Positions 1 through 6,402 of a stretch of 12,000 nt of DNA are shown piece after piece. The number at the start of each line of letters is the position of its first letter. Within the stretch, counting starts at the first letter, position 1. Position numbers and translations under genes: made by a program. Location: contig CAJUNS010000043.1 in the NCBI GenBank assembly GCA_910587995.1, positions 1-12,000 on the forward strand, in the 5' to 3' direction. The notes below the pieces were generated by a model. That model was not told where the DNA came from. It was given only the letters and a program-made list of their open reading frames with translations, and ran no database searches. Source of the stretch: an uncultured Oscillospiraceae bacterium (lineage in GTDB: Bacteria > Bacillota_A > Clostridia > Oscillospirales > Acutalibacteraceae).

Positions 1-53
1 TATACTAGATGGGAAATCAATCCAGCGATGCAAGGAAAGGCGGCGCTTTTACG

Positions 54-1793
54 ATGTCCATCAAAGACAAGATTACGGCTTTTCTCTTTGGCTCCCGGGC
101 CCGGGACGAGGCCGTGCCAGAAGCGGAGGCAGCGCCCCGGGTCCAGGCAGAGCCGGGCCCCGCTGCCGCGGCGGCGTCCTCCTTTGGCGCTATGGTGGTG
201 GAGATGCCCCCCGAGCACCCCATCCACCAGCTGTACGACCTGCGCCGCAAGGAGGCCGGCCCCCTGCCTCACATCCGGCTCACGCTGGACGGGGAGGGGA
301 CCCTGCCCGAGGAGCTGCTGCACAAGGAGAGCGGCCGGGTCAAGACCTTTTTGACCTCGGTGTGCGGCGCGCGGCTGAAAGAGGTCAATGGCCGGGCCCC
401 TGGCAAAAGCTCCAAAAAGCGGGGCGAGGATGAACTCGAGGAGGGCCCGCCCCCGTTAGACGCCCAGCCCTGCTTCTTCCTTTCGGCAGATAAGCTGTAT
501 GCCTGGGTGCTGGTGCTGCCGCCGGTGCGGGGCGGCGCCGAGATTACCCGGGACCTGCTCTACGAGGCCATGTATGAGGCGGACCTGTCCTATGGCATTG
601 AGACCCGGACGGCGGATCAGCTCTCCCACGACAACCGGAAGTACTTCAACCTGTTTCTCATTGCCAAAGGAAAGCCTGCCTTTGACGGGCAGAACGGCAA
701 CATTGTGGAGCACTTTCCCCGGGTGGTGGAGCGGATTTTGGAGGTGGACGAATTTAACCAGGTGGACTACACCTCCCTCAACTTGATTTACAATGTAAAG
801 CAGGGCGAGGAGATCTGCCGGTTGATCCGCCCCACAGAGGGAGAGCCGGGCCGCACTGTGCTGGACCAGGAGATACCCGCCAGGGGCGGCAAAGAGGTGC
901 CGCTGCCCAAGGGCCGGAACACGGAGATTGCCGAGGACGGTATCTCTCTGGTGGCCTCCATTGCCGGGCATGTGGAGTTTACCGGACGGAGCTTCCAGGT
1001 AAAGCCAGTGCTGGACATTGCGGAAAACGTGGACTTTTCCACCGGGGACATCAATTTTCTGGGCGATGTAAACATTGCCGGGGACGTCCTCAGCGGCTTC
1101 ACGGTGCGGGCCATGGGAAACATCCATGTGGGCGGCGTGCTGGAGGCTGGCAGCATTGTGGAAGCTGGCGGCGACCTGGTGGTGGTCAAGGGCATTTTGG
1201 GCGATGGCACCACGGTGACCCGCTCCCACCGGAGCGTGTTCTCCAAGTACATTGAAAACGCCACCATCCATGTGCGGGAAAACCTCCAGACCGACTGCAT
1301 CATTAACGGCAATATTTATTGCGATGGCGAGGTGCAGGTTAAATCCGGCCGGGGAACCATTATGGGTGGGCGCATTTGGTCGGCCAAGCGTATTTTGGCC
1401 AAGGCCGTAGGCTCGCCCGCCGAGTGCCGGACCACCATTGTGCTGGGGGGCATGCCCTGCAACAGCTTTGAACGGGAGCTGCTGCGCAAGGAAATGAAGG
1501 ACCTGGAAATGGAGCTGGAAAAGCTGGAATGCCAGCCGGAAAGCCAAGTAAAAAGCAGCCTGCTGCAAAAGGTGCAGGCCCGGCTCTCTGTGGCGGAGCT
1601 TAAGTTTAAACACCTGGAAACCGGGCTGGACGCAGTGGCCCGGGGCATGGATGGCTTGGACCAGGGCCGCCTGGAATGCGGCATTGCCTACGCGGGCACA
1701 GAGATTATCTATGAGCATGAGGTGGTCCGGCTGCAGGTGGAATCCCGGCAGTGCACGGCCACTGTGGTGAACGGGGAAATTTTGCTGATGTAG
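54..1793 (+). CDS. FapA / DUF342-family protein
   Basis: This 579-residue protein has the layout of the FapA (formerly DUF342) family. A variable, Ala/Pro-rich and partly basic N-terminal part (about residues 1-140) is followed by the conserved FapA core from about 143. The core contains the family-typical stretch GEPGRTVLDQ near 263 and a run of Gly/Asp/Val-rich beta-helix turns at about 330-440 (GDINFLGDV, GNIHVGGVLEAG). A charged helical, probably coiled-coil segment lies at about 472-525, before a short C-terminal beta part. I chose ATG 54 over ATG 9 because AAGGAAAGGCGG lies about 10 bases upstream of it and the first residues (MSIKDKI) look native; TATACT at 1-6 could be its -10 box. 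FapA proteins are linked to flagellar or polar localisation in Vibrio, but in Clostridia the role is unknown and no flagellar gene is visible here. The receiver gene 49 bases downstream is probably co-transcribed. The family call is firm; the function is not. Confidence 0.88.
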   Translation: MSIKDKITAFLFGSRARDEAVPEAEAAPRVQAEPGPAAAAASSFGAMVVEMPPEHPIHQLYDLRRKEAGPLPHIRLTLDGEGTLPEELLHKESGRVKTFLTSVCGARLKEVNGRAPGKSSKKRGEDELEEGPPPLDAQPCFFLSADKLYAWVLVLPPVRGGAEITRDLLYEAMYEADLSYGIETRTADQLSHDNRKYFNLFLIAKGKPAFDGQNGNIVEHFPRVVERILEVDEFNQVDYTSLNLIYNVKQGEEICRLIRPTEGEPGRTVLDQEIPARGGKEVPLPKGRNTEIAEDGISLVASIAGHVEFTGRSFQVKPVLDIAENVDFSTGDINFLGDVNIAGDVLSGFTVRAMGNIHVGGVLEAGSIVEAGGDLVVVKGILGDGTTVTRSHRSVFSKYIENATIHVRENLQTDCIINGNIYCDGEVQVKSGRGTIMGGRIWSAKRILAKAVGSPAECRTTIVLGGMPCNSFERELLRKEMKDLEMELEKLECQPESQVKSSLLQKVQARLSVAELKFKHLETGLDAVARGMDGLDQGRLECGIAYAGTEIIYEHEVVRLQVESRQCTATVVNGEILLM

Positions 1794-1842
1794 CCCGAAT
1801 GGCGGGCCAGAGTGTATGAAATGGTGAAAGGGGAAGCCCAGT

Positions 1843-2211
1843 ATGAAGAAACGACTGATGATTGTTGATGACTCCCGCGTGATGGAGCTGCAAATCCGCA
1901 AACTATTGGAAGATTCGGACTATGAGGTGGCGGCTTACTGCGAAAATGGCGAAGAAGCCATTGCCAGCTATCGGGAGGTTTTGCCGGACATTGTGCTGAC
2001 CGACATTATCATGCCCGGCATTGACGGGCTGGAGGCGGCGCAGGTGATTGTGGAGGAGCACCCGCAGGCGCGGGTGGTGATGATGACCTCCCTGACGGAC
2101 GATGGCAGTCTGAACGAGGCGGACACAGTAGGCGCAAGGGGATTTTTGGTAAAGCCCCTGACCCGGGAGGCCCTTTTGGAAGCCCTGGACGAGGCGCTGC
2201 AGGATACATAA
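1843..2211 (+). CDS. CheY-like stand-alone response regulator receiver
   Basis: This 122-residue protein is a single receiver domain with no output domain. The acidic pair is D9-D10, the phospho-acceptor is D54 (VLTDIIMPGIDG), the switch Thr/Ser is T82-S83 and the conserved Lys is K104 in KPLT, so all phosphorylation residues are intact. The Shine-Dalgarno sequence is AAAGGGG at 1827-1833. The gene follows the FapA-family gene by 49 bases on the same strand with no terminator between, so the two probably form one unit. No histidine kinase is in the window, so the phosphodonor is unknown. It could act like CheY by protein-protein contact, possibly on the FapA partner; that link is inferred from adjacency only. 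Confidence 0.95.
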   Translation: MKKRLMIVDDSRVMELQIRKLLEDSDYEVAAYCENGEEAIASYREVLPDIVLTDIIMPGIDGLEAAQVIVEEHPQARVVMMTSLTDDGSLNEADTVGARGFLVKPLTREALLEALDEALQDT

Positions 2212-2291
2212 GCGGTAAGGAAAGCATCCGAGCAGGGGGAGCAGGGCGGCCTTGCCGGGGCCACGGGAGCGGCCGTTTCGGAGAGCTTTTC

Positions 2292-2322
2292 GTGTTCCCC
2301 CACCTGTAGGGCGGGGGAACAC
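2292..2322. terminator. GC-rich perfect hairpin, possible terminator of the receiver operon
   Basis: GTGTTCCCCC (2292-2301) pairs perfectly with GGGGGAACAC (2313-2322) across an 11-base loop. It lies 80 bases after the receiver stop codon and 30 bases before the next promoter. No T-run follows on either strand, so intrinsic termination is uncertain; it could instead be an RNA-stabilising hairpin or an operator-like palindrome. Apart from this hairpin and the promoter I see nothing else in 2212-2445. Confidence 0.45.
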
Positions 2323-2351
2323 AGAGATAATCCCCGGGGGGCACTCTCTAT

Positions 2352-2380
2352 TTGACATCCTGCGGGCTTTGGTGTAAAAT
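2352..2380 (+). promoter_or_regulatory. Sigma-A promoter of the 89-residue membrane protein gene
   Basis: TTGACA (2352-2357, perfect consensus), a 17-base spacer, then TAAAAT (2375-2380). The start site is expected near 2387, giving a leader of about 60 bases before the ATG at 2446. It is one of the strongest promoter matches in the window. Confidence 0.85.
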
Positions 2381-2445
2381 AGGGGTAGTATGCCGCCCAC
2401 GGTTGGCTGGCGAATCCCCAAAAAGGCAGGTATCAAATTTGTAAC

Positions 2446-2715
2446 ATGGATCCCAATCAGCAAGACCAGTTTCCCGTTGTCCCCGAGCAGCCCCCACAGG
2501 CCCCGGCCTTTGTCCCCCAGCCGCGCCCTGCCGGACTGGGCCTGGGGCGCGTGCTGCTGTTGGTGCTCATGGTGGCCATCGGCCTGCTGGAGGCCCTGCT
2601 GCTCTCCGGCCTGCTGCTGCTTTCTTCCATGGAGGAGGCCCCGGCGGCCTTTAGCCAGCAGGTTTCGGCGTTTACTGGGCAGAGCGCCTCCCAGGGCCAG
2701 CTGCCTCCGGCTTAG
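2446..2715 (+). CDS. Small single-pass membrane protein, unknown function
   Basis: This 89-residue protein is not a family I recognise. It has a Pro/Gln-rich hydrophilic N-terminus (about 1-30), one long Leu-rich transmembrane segment (about 33-61) and a short Ala/Gln/Ser-rich tail. The ribosome site is weak (AGGCAGG at 2424-2430, 15 bases from the ATG), so the start is less sure than the frame. The overlapping frame from ATG 2390 is rejected because it starts almost at the expected transcription start and encodes Cys/Trp/Arg-rich shadow protein. The gene has its own consensus promoter. Its TAG stop is shared with the left end of the palindromic element at 2713-2869. The likely topology is N-terminus in the cytoplasm with a short outside tail, judged from little charge information. 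Confidence 0.6.
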   Translation: MDPNQQDQFPVVPEQPPQAPAFVPQPRPAGLGLGRVLLLVLMVAIGLLEALLLSGLLLLSSMEEAPAAFSQQVSAFTGQSASQGQLPPA

Positions 2716-2869
2716 GGCTTGATCGTAAACACCGTCTTTTTGCTCCAAACGGGCGGTTTCTGTGTTGGAAATCCTCGAAATACAACCGTATTTCTTGCGG
2801 TTTCCGCTTGGAAGCCGCTCCCTTTGGAACAAAAATCCCGGCACTTCCTCTATTTTCAAACAAGCCCTA
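2713..2869. mobile_element. 157-bp palindromic element with TA flanks (MITE-like)
   Basis: The ends are perfect inverted repeats: TAGGGCTTG (2713-2721) and CAAGCCCTA (2861-2869). If the outer TA on each side is a target duplication, the element proper is 2715-2867 with 7-bp ends GGGCTTG, as in MITEs mobilised by IS630/Tc1-mariner-type transposases. Subterminal arms also pair: TTTTTGCTCCAAA (2737-2749) with TTTGGAACAAAAA (2823-2835), 12 of 13 positions, and GGGCGGTTTC (2751-2760) with GAAGCCGCTCCC (2811-2822) with a bulge. Small hairpins sit at the tip: GAAATAC/GTATTTC (2777-2794) and GCGG-TTT-CCGC (2797-2807). The whole thing can fold into one long hairpin. It has no transposase and no convincing gene. 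It is more AT-rich than its surroundings. It could also be a structured RNA or a REP-like unit; only other copies would decide. Confidence 0.6.
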
Positions 2870-2890
2870 GTCCGCGCTGTGTGAAAAAGG

Positions 2891-2932
2891 AAGCAAGCGT
2901 CCCCGGTGCAAAAAGGGGGCGCTTGCTTTTTT
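2891..2932. terminator. Intrinsic terminator, probably bidirectional
   Basis: AAGCAAGCG (2891-2899) pairs with CGCTTGCTT (2920-2928). A T-G wobble and CCCC (2901-2904) with GGGG (2915-2918) extend it to a 14-bp stem with a 10-base loop. Six Ts (2927-2932) follow on the plus strand. An A5 run at 2884-2888 gives a T5 run for minus-strand transcription. It can therefore end the 2446-2715 unit and, from the other side, the cysteine-rich gene that stops at 3004. Confidence 0.9.
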
Positions 2933-3003
2933 ATGGATGTTTTGGGGAAGCCTTATGGGTAACGCGGTTCAAAAAACTTTGCGTTCCCTCTGGCGGGACG
3001 TTT

Positions 3004-3813
3004 TTAATGGCAGTCGCCGCAGCCACAGCCGCAGTCTCCCTCTCCGGCCCGGGGCGGGAAGAACTCGCCCATGGGGAAGTCAATGCGCCGGAAGAGTTCA
3101 CAGGGATTGTCGGAGGTGGTGACGCACTCTTTCTCCGGCACACAGAAGTCATAGGCGGGAATCAGCATCTGCACGTTCCGGGCAATTTGGACAATGGTGA
3201 ACAGGCCGATGGTTACGTACACGGTGTTGCGCTGGGGCGCCGCGTCAAACTCGCCCCCATAGCGCTGGCAGATGCAGTCTGGAATGCGGCAGTAGGGCTC
3301 GGCCCGGCAGGGGCGGTCGCAGAGCTTGGCGGAAAGCGCCACGGGCTCGGCCACCTGAACTGTGGCCTTGGGCATGGCCCGGGGATCGTCGGAGAGCTCC
3401 GGGTCATCGGCGCAGCGGCCGGAGTGGAATACCTTAACGCTGCCCTCGCTGCCATAGAGGACCACTTTTTTGTTAAAGACAGCCACGCCGCTGATGGGCA
3501 CCGGGCAGGCGGCCGGCCCGCCGAAGAGCTCTACGGACACGTCGAAGAAGAAGGTCATATCAACGGAGTAGAAGCCCTTGTTAAAGGGGATGGGCTGCAG
3601 GTCGATGTAAACGGTGATGACCGACACGTCCCGCACGCGCACATTGGTGGCGCTGTCGATCATGGGCTGGCGGGCGGCGGGAAAGAGGACGCGGAGATCT
3701 TCAATGCAATCTTTGTCGCTGCAGGAATCGTAGATCCGTTCCGCGTCAACACAAACCGCCTCTTTTAAGCAATCCCGGCCTTCCATCCCGGGCATGCCTT
3801 CCAGTTCTGGCAT
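3004..3813 (-). CDS. Cysteine-rich conserved clostridial protein, candidate spore-coat component
   Basis: This 269-residue protein has no domain I can name with certainty. It has 18 cysteines: an N-terminal cluster (C15, C21, C31, C36 in DSCSDKDC), a middle group at C165-C182, C224-C238, and a tail CGCGCGDCH at 261-269 that looks metal- or disulfide-forming. The centre (about 60-215) alternates beta-type hydrophobic stretches and has no signal peptide or transmembrane helix. The start at 3813 is set by a near-perfect AAAGGAGGAGA (3818-3828); the frame stays open another 103 codons upstream, but that part has no ribosome site and reads unlike the rest. The promoter resembles mother-cell sporulation promoters, which together with the cysteine content suggests a spore coat or exosporium role. 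That role is inference; the gene itself is well supported. Confidence 0.85.
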   Translation of the reverse strand: MPELEGMPGMEGRDCLKEAVCVDAERIYDSCSDKDCIEDLRVLFPAARQPMIDSATNVRVRDVSVITVYIDLQPIPFNKGFYSVDMTFFFDVSVELFGGPAACPVPISGVAVFNKKVVLYGSEGSVKVFHSGRCADDPELSDDPRAMPKATVQVAEPVALSAKLCDRPCRAEPYCRIPDCICQRYGGEFDAAPQRNTVYVTIGLFTIVQIARNVQMLIPAYDFCVPEKECVTTSDNPCELFRRIDFPMGEFFPPRAGEGDCGCGCGDCH

Positions 3814-3817
3814 AGTA

Positions 3818-3828
3818 TCTCCTCCTTT
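3818..3828 (-). promoter_or_regulatory. Strong ribosome binding site that fixes the start at 3813
   Basis: On the minus strand this reads AAAGGAGGAGA, with the AGGAGG core 7 bases before ATG. It rules out the longer frame that is open up to 4122. Confidence 0.9.
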
Positions 3829-3842
3829 GGGGTTGGTATTCC

Positions 3843-3868
3843 ATTGTATGTGGCGGGGTTTATTGTGT
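3843..3868 (-). promoter_or_regulatory. Candidate sigma-E/sigma-K sporulation promoter
   Basis: On the minus strand CATACAAT (3850 to 3843) matches the sigma-E -10 consensus exactly and the sigma-K one at its fixed CATA and T positions. AC (3868-3867) stands 16 bases upstream, as in sigma-K promoters; the sigma-E -35 ATA is absent at that spacing. The transcription start would be near 3836, just ahead of the Shine-Dalgarno sequence at 3828-3818. The position is therefore functional, but short boxes occur by chance. Confidence 0.5.
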
Positions 3869-4027
3869 GCATCCCCGGGGTTCCGGCGGTCTACCAGGGG
3901 CCAAATAGATAAGAGGCGCCTGTGCTCCTCCTTTTCTATATGTATGGGTGGGGTTATTCTTTTATGGGGAGACGCGCTTTTGTGGTAAATGCCCAAGAAT
4001 TCGTTGCAATTCTCTAAATTCCGCCAC

Positions 4028-4056
4028 AGTATACCATAGGGCGTAACAGAGGCCAA
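4028..4056 (-). promoter_or_regulatory. Possible sigma-A promoter pointing toward the cysteine-rich gene
   Basis: On the minus strand TTGGCC (4056-4051), a 17-base spacer and TATACT (4033-4028). The -10 is good and the -35 matches four of six. The transcript would carry a leader of about 200 bases before 3813. It might serve vegetative expression or an unannotated leader RNA. Confidence 0.4.
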
Positions 4057-4125
4057 GGCATACGGAACACATTTTCCGGCGGGCTGCGGCTTTCTTTCTC
4101 TTGGCATCCGCCAGGCCTCCACCGC

Positions 4126-4154
4126 TTTACAAATCGGGGAAAAAGTGGTACACT
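4126..4154 (+). promoter_or_regulatory. Promoter of the 34-residue peptide gene, perhaps also of metG
   Basis: TTTACA (4126-4131), a 17-base spacer, TACACT (4149-4154). The start site is expected near 4161, about 34 bases before ATG 4195. No clear second promoter or terminator is seen between the peptide gene and metG. Confidence 0.55.
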
Positions 4155-4194
4155 ATGTAATAATTTTGGATTTGTTCAGAAGGGAGCAGTGTAT

Positions 4195-4299
4195 ATGAAG
4201 GGCTCTGGGCGCCGGCAGAAACTGTGGATCCAGATTGTTGCCGGGCTGCTGGCTTTGCTGATGCTGGCCACGGTCCTCTCTGCGCTGGCTTTGCGCTAG
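4195..4299 (+). CDS. 34-residue single-pass membrane peptide
   Basis: The short frame begins MKGSGRRQKLWIQIVAG and ends LALR before TAG. It has a basic N-terminus (four of the first nine residues are Lys or Arg) and one hydrophobic helix from about 11 to 33 rich in Leu and Ala. AAGGGAG (4180-4186) lies 8 bases before the ATG and a promoter lies at the right distance upstream. This makes it a good small gene despite its size. By the positive-inside rule the N-terminus stays in the cytoplasm. I do not recognise its function. It is 113 bases upstream of metG on the same strand. Confidence 0.65.
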   Translation: MKGSGRRQKLWIQIVAGLLALLMLATVLSALALR

Positions 4300-4412
4300 G
4301 TCCAGGGAAGGACCGGTTATTCCGCCCCGCTTTTGGCTACCCTAGCAGGGGGCCGCTTTAGTCTGCCTTAAGGAATACGGGAATTTTACATGGAAAAAAA
4401 CGGAGGTTATTT

Positions 4413-6377
4413 ATGACGTCAAAAGGAAGCTATTATATCACAACGGCCATTGCGTACACGTCCGGCAAACCCCACATTGGCAATGTGTCCGACCCCGTGC
4501 TGGCCGACTGCATTGCCCGCTTTAAGCGGATGCAGGGCTATGATGTGTTCTTTCAGACCGGTACGGACGAGCACGGCAAGAAAAACGAGCAGAAGGCCAA
4601 GGCCCAGGGCATGACCCCCAAAGAGTTTGTGGACCACACCGCCGCCCAGGTAAAAGAGCAGTTCGACCTGATGAACCTTTCCTACAACAAGTTCATCCGC
4701 ACCACAGACGAGTACCACGAGAAAGAGGTACAGCGCATTTTTAAAAAGCTCTACGACCAGGGGGACATCTATAAAGGCGCTTACGAGGGCCTGTACTGCG
4801 ATGAATGCGAGTCCTTTTTAACCGAGAGCCAGTTGGTGGACGGCAAGTGCCCTGACTGCGGCCGGGAGGTGCGCCCGGAGCGGGAGGAAGCCTACTTCTT
4901 TAAGATGAGCAAGTACGCCCAGCGGCTGATTGACTACATCAACAGCCACCCGGACTTTATCCAGCCGGTCTCCCGCCGCAACGAGATGATGAACAATTTC
5001 CTGCTGCCCGGCCTGCAGGACCTGTGCGTGTCCCGCACCTCCATCAAGTGGGGCGTCAAGGTGGACTTTGACCCGGAGCATGTGGTTTATGTATGGCTGG
5101 ACGCCCTGACCAACTATATCACCGGCATCGGCTACCACTGCGGGGAAGAGAGCGGCCCCGACTTCCAGAAGTTTTGGCCCGCCGATCTGCATGTCATTGG
5201 CAAAGACATCACCCGCTTCCACACCATCTACTGGCCCATCTTTCTCATGGCCCTGGACCTGCCTCTGCCCAAGCAGGTTTTCGGCCATCCCTGGCTGCTG
5301 ATGGACGGGAGCAAGATGAGCAAGTCCGCCGGGAATGTAATCTATGCCGACGACCTGGTGGATGTGTTTGATGTGGACGCGGTGCGGTACTATATTCTCA
5401 AAGAGCTGCCTTTTGAGAACGATGGCAACATCACCTGGGACCTGATCAACGAGCGGACCAACAGCGACTTGGCCAATATTTTGGGCAATCTGGTCAACCG
5501 CACGGTTTCCATGGTGAACAAATATTTTGAGGGCAAGGTGGAAAACTGCGGTGTGTCCGCTCCCGAGGATCAGGACCTACAGGACGCTGCCGCCGCCTGC
5601 CGGGACCGGGTAGCCGCCAAGATGGACCAGCTGCGCACCGCCGACGCTTTGGGGGAGATTTTCGCCCTCTTCAAGCGCTGCAACAAATATATTGACGAGA
5701 CCACCCCTTGGATTTTGGCGAAGGACGCCTTTAAATACGCCCGGCTCTCCACCGTGCTCTACCGGCTGGTGGATTCCATCACCACGGGCGCGACCCTGCT
5801 TTTCCCCTTTATGCCAGAGACCAGCGTGGCCATTCTGCGCCAGCTGGGCACCGTGCCCCTGCCTTGGGACCTGCTGGACAAGACCGGCAACTACCCGGCT
5901 TCCGGCGGAAAGGTTACCGAGGCCCCGGAGATTCTCTTCGAGCGCCAGGAGATTGGCGATGTAAGCAAGCGGCTGGAAGAAAAGTACCGCCCCGCCGTTT
6001 CGGAGCAGGAGATGGAGCGCCGGGTGGAGCTGAACCGGGAGATTCAGGGTGTGGCCAAAATCAACATGGAGCACTTTGCCGCCGTGGACCTGCGGGTGGC
6101 CAAGATTATTGAATGCCAGCCTGTAAAGCGGGCCAAGAAGCTTCTGAAGCTTACCGTGGACGATGGCACCGGCGTGGTGCGCACCGTGGTTTCCGGCATT
6201 GCCCCCTGGTACAAGCCCGAGGAGCTGACCGGCCGCCATGTCATCATCGTCTCCAACCTGGAGCCCGCCACCCTGTGCGGCGTGGAGAGCCAGGGGATGA
6301 TTCTGGCCGCGGACACCCCGGAAGGCGTAGCGGTGGCCTTTGTGGACGGAATCCCCGCGGGCTCCAAAGTCCGGTAA
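4413..6377 (+). CDS. metG: Methionine--tRNA ligase
   Basis: This 654-residue enzyme charges tRNA-Met with methionine using ATP, in the cytoplasm. It is a class I synthetase. The first signature is HIGN at 21-24 (a variant of HIGH) and the second is KMSKS at 301-305. A zinc knuckle in the connective part has CxxC at 129-132 and CxxC at 146-149. The anticodon-binding helical domain (WILAKD region) follows at about 400-500, and a C-terminal OB-fold tRNA-binding domain of the Trbp111/EMAP-II type covers about 550-654. The length fits dimeric MetRS forms with this extension. GGAGG (4402-4406) sits 6 bases before ATG. I see no T-box leader in 4300-4412. tatD follows after 25 bases, so the two are surely co-transcribed. 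Confidence 0.98.
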   Translation: MTSKGSYYITTAIAYTSGKPHIGNVSDPVLADCIARFKRMQGYDVFFQTGTDEHGKKNEQKAKAQGMTPKEFVDHTAAQVKEQFDLMNLSYNKFIRTTDEYHEKEVQRIFKKLYDQGDIYKGAYEGLYCDECESFLTESQLVDGKCPDCGREVRPEREEAYFFKMSKYAQRLIDYINSHPDFIQPVSRRNEMMNNFLLPGLQDLCVSRTSIKWGVKVDFDPEHVVYVWLDALTNYITGIGYHCGEESGPDFQKFWPADLHVIGKDITRFHTIYWPIFLMALDLPLPKQVFGHPWLLMDGSKMSKSAGNVIYADDLVDVFDVDAVRYYILKELPFENDGNITWDLINERTNSDLANILGNLVNRTVSMVNKYFEGKVENCGVSAPEDQDLQDAAAACRDRVAAKMDQLRTADALGEIFALFKRCNKYIDETTPWILAKDAFKYARLSTVLYRLVDSITTGATLLFPFMPETSVAILRQLGTVPLPWDLLDKTGNYPASGGKVTEAPEILFERQEIGDVSKRLEEKYRPAVSEQEMERRVELNREIQGVAKINMEHFAAVDLRVAKIIECQPVKRAKKLLKLTVDDGTGVVRTVVSGIAPWYKPEELTGRHVIIVSNLEPATLCGVESQGMILAADTPEGVAVAFVDGIPAGSKVR

Positions 6378-6402
6378 GCCAGAAAGGAGGCCGCCTGGGC
6401 CC

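Larger units (their letters stand above)
3814..4194. other. 381-base divergent intergenic region
   Basis: No gene is supported here. The region is less GC-rich than its flanks. It holds, from left to right: the ribosome site and sporulation-like promoter of the cysteine-rich gene; a second CATACATA box (3939-3946, minus) with AAAAGGAGGAG (3925-3935, minus) that is not followed by a usable start codon; three GAATT/AATTC motifs between 3989 and 4022; a minus-strand sigma-A-like promoter at 4028-4056; and the plus-strand promoter at 4126-4154. Confidence 0.6.

Noticed and set aside
456..1901. A 481-codon minus-strand frame opposite the FapA-family gene
   Set aside because: Antisense shadow rich in His, Gln and Leu with no ribosome site; the plus strand holds a recognisable family.
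2672..2863. A 63-codon minus-strand frame within the palindromic element
   Set aside because: It lies almost wholly inside the repeat, so its protein sequence is a by-product of the element. Copies elsewhere could get annotated as a protein family by mistake.
2719..3768. A 349-codon plus-strand frame opposite the cysteine-rich gene
   Set aside because: It crosses the palindromic element and an intrinsic terminator, and its Gly/His/Ala-rich protein is the mirror of the minus-strand gene, which has a strong ribosome site.
3814..4122. A 103-codon N-terminal extension of the cysteine-rich protein
   Set aside because: The frame is open by chance; there is no ribosome site at 4122, the composition differs, and AAAGGAGGAGA marks the start at 3813.
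4300..4412. A T-box or other riboswitch leader before metG
   Set aside because: No T-box antiterminator sequence, specifier loop or terminator is visible in the 113 bases between the peptide gene and metG.
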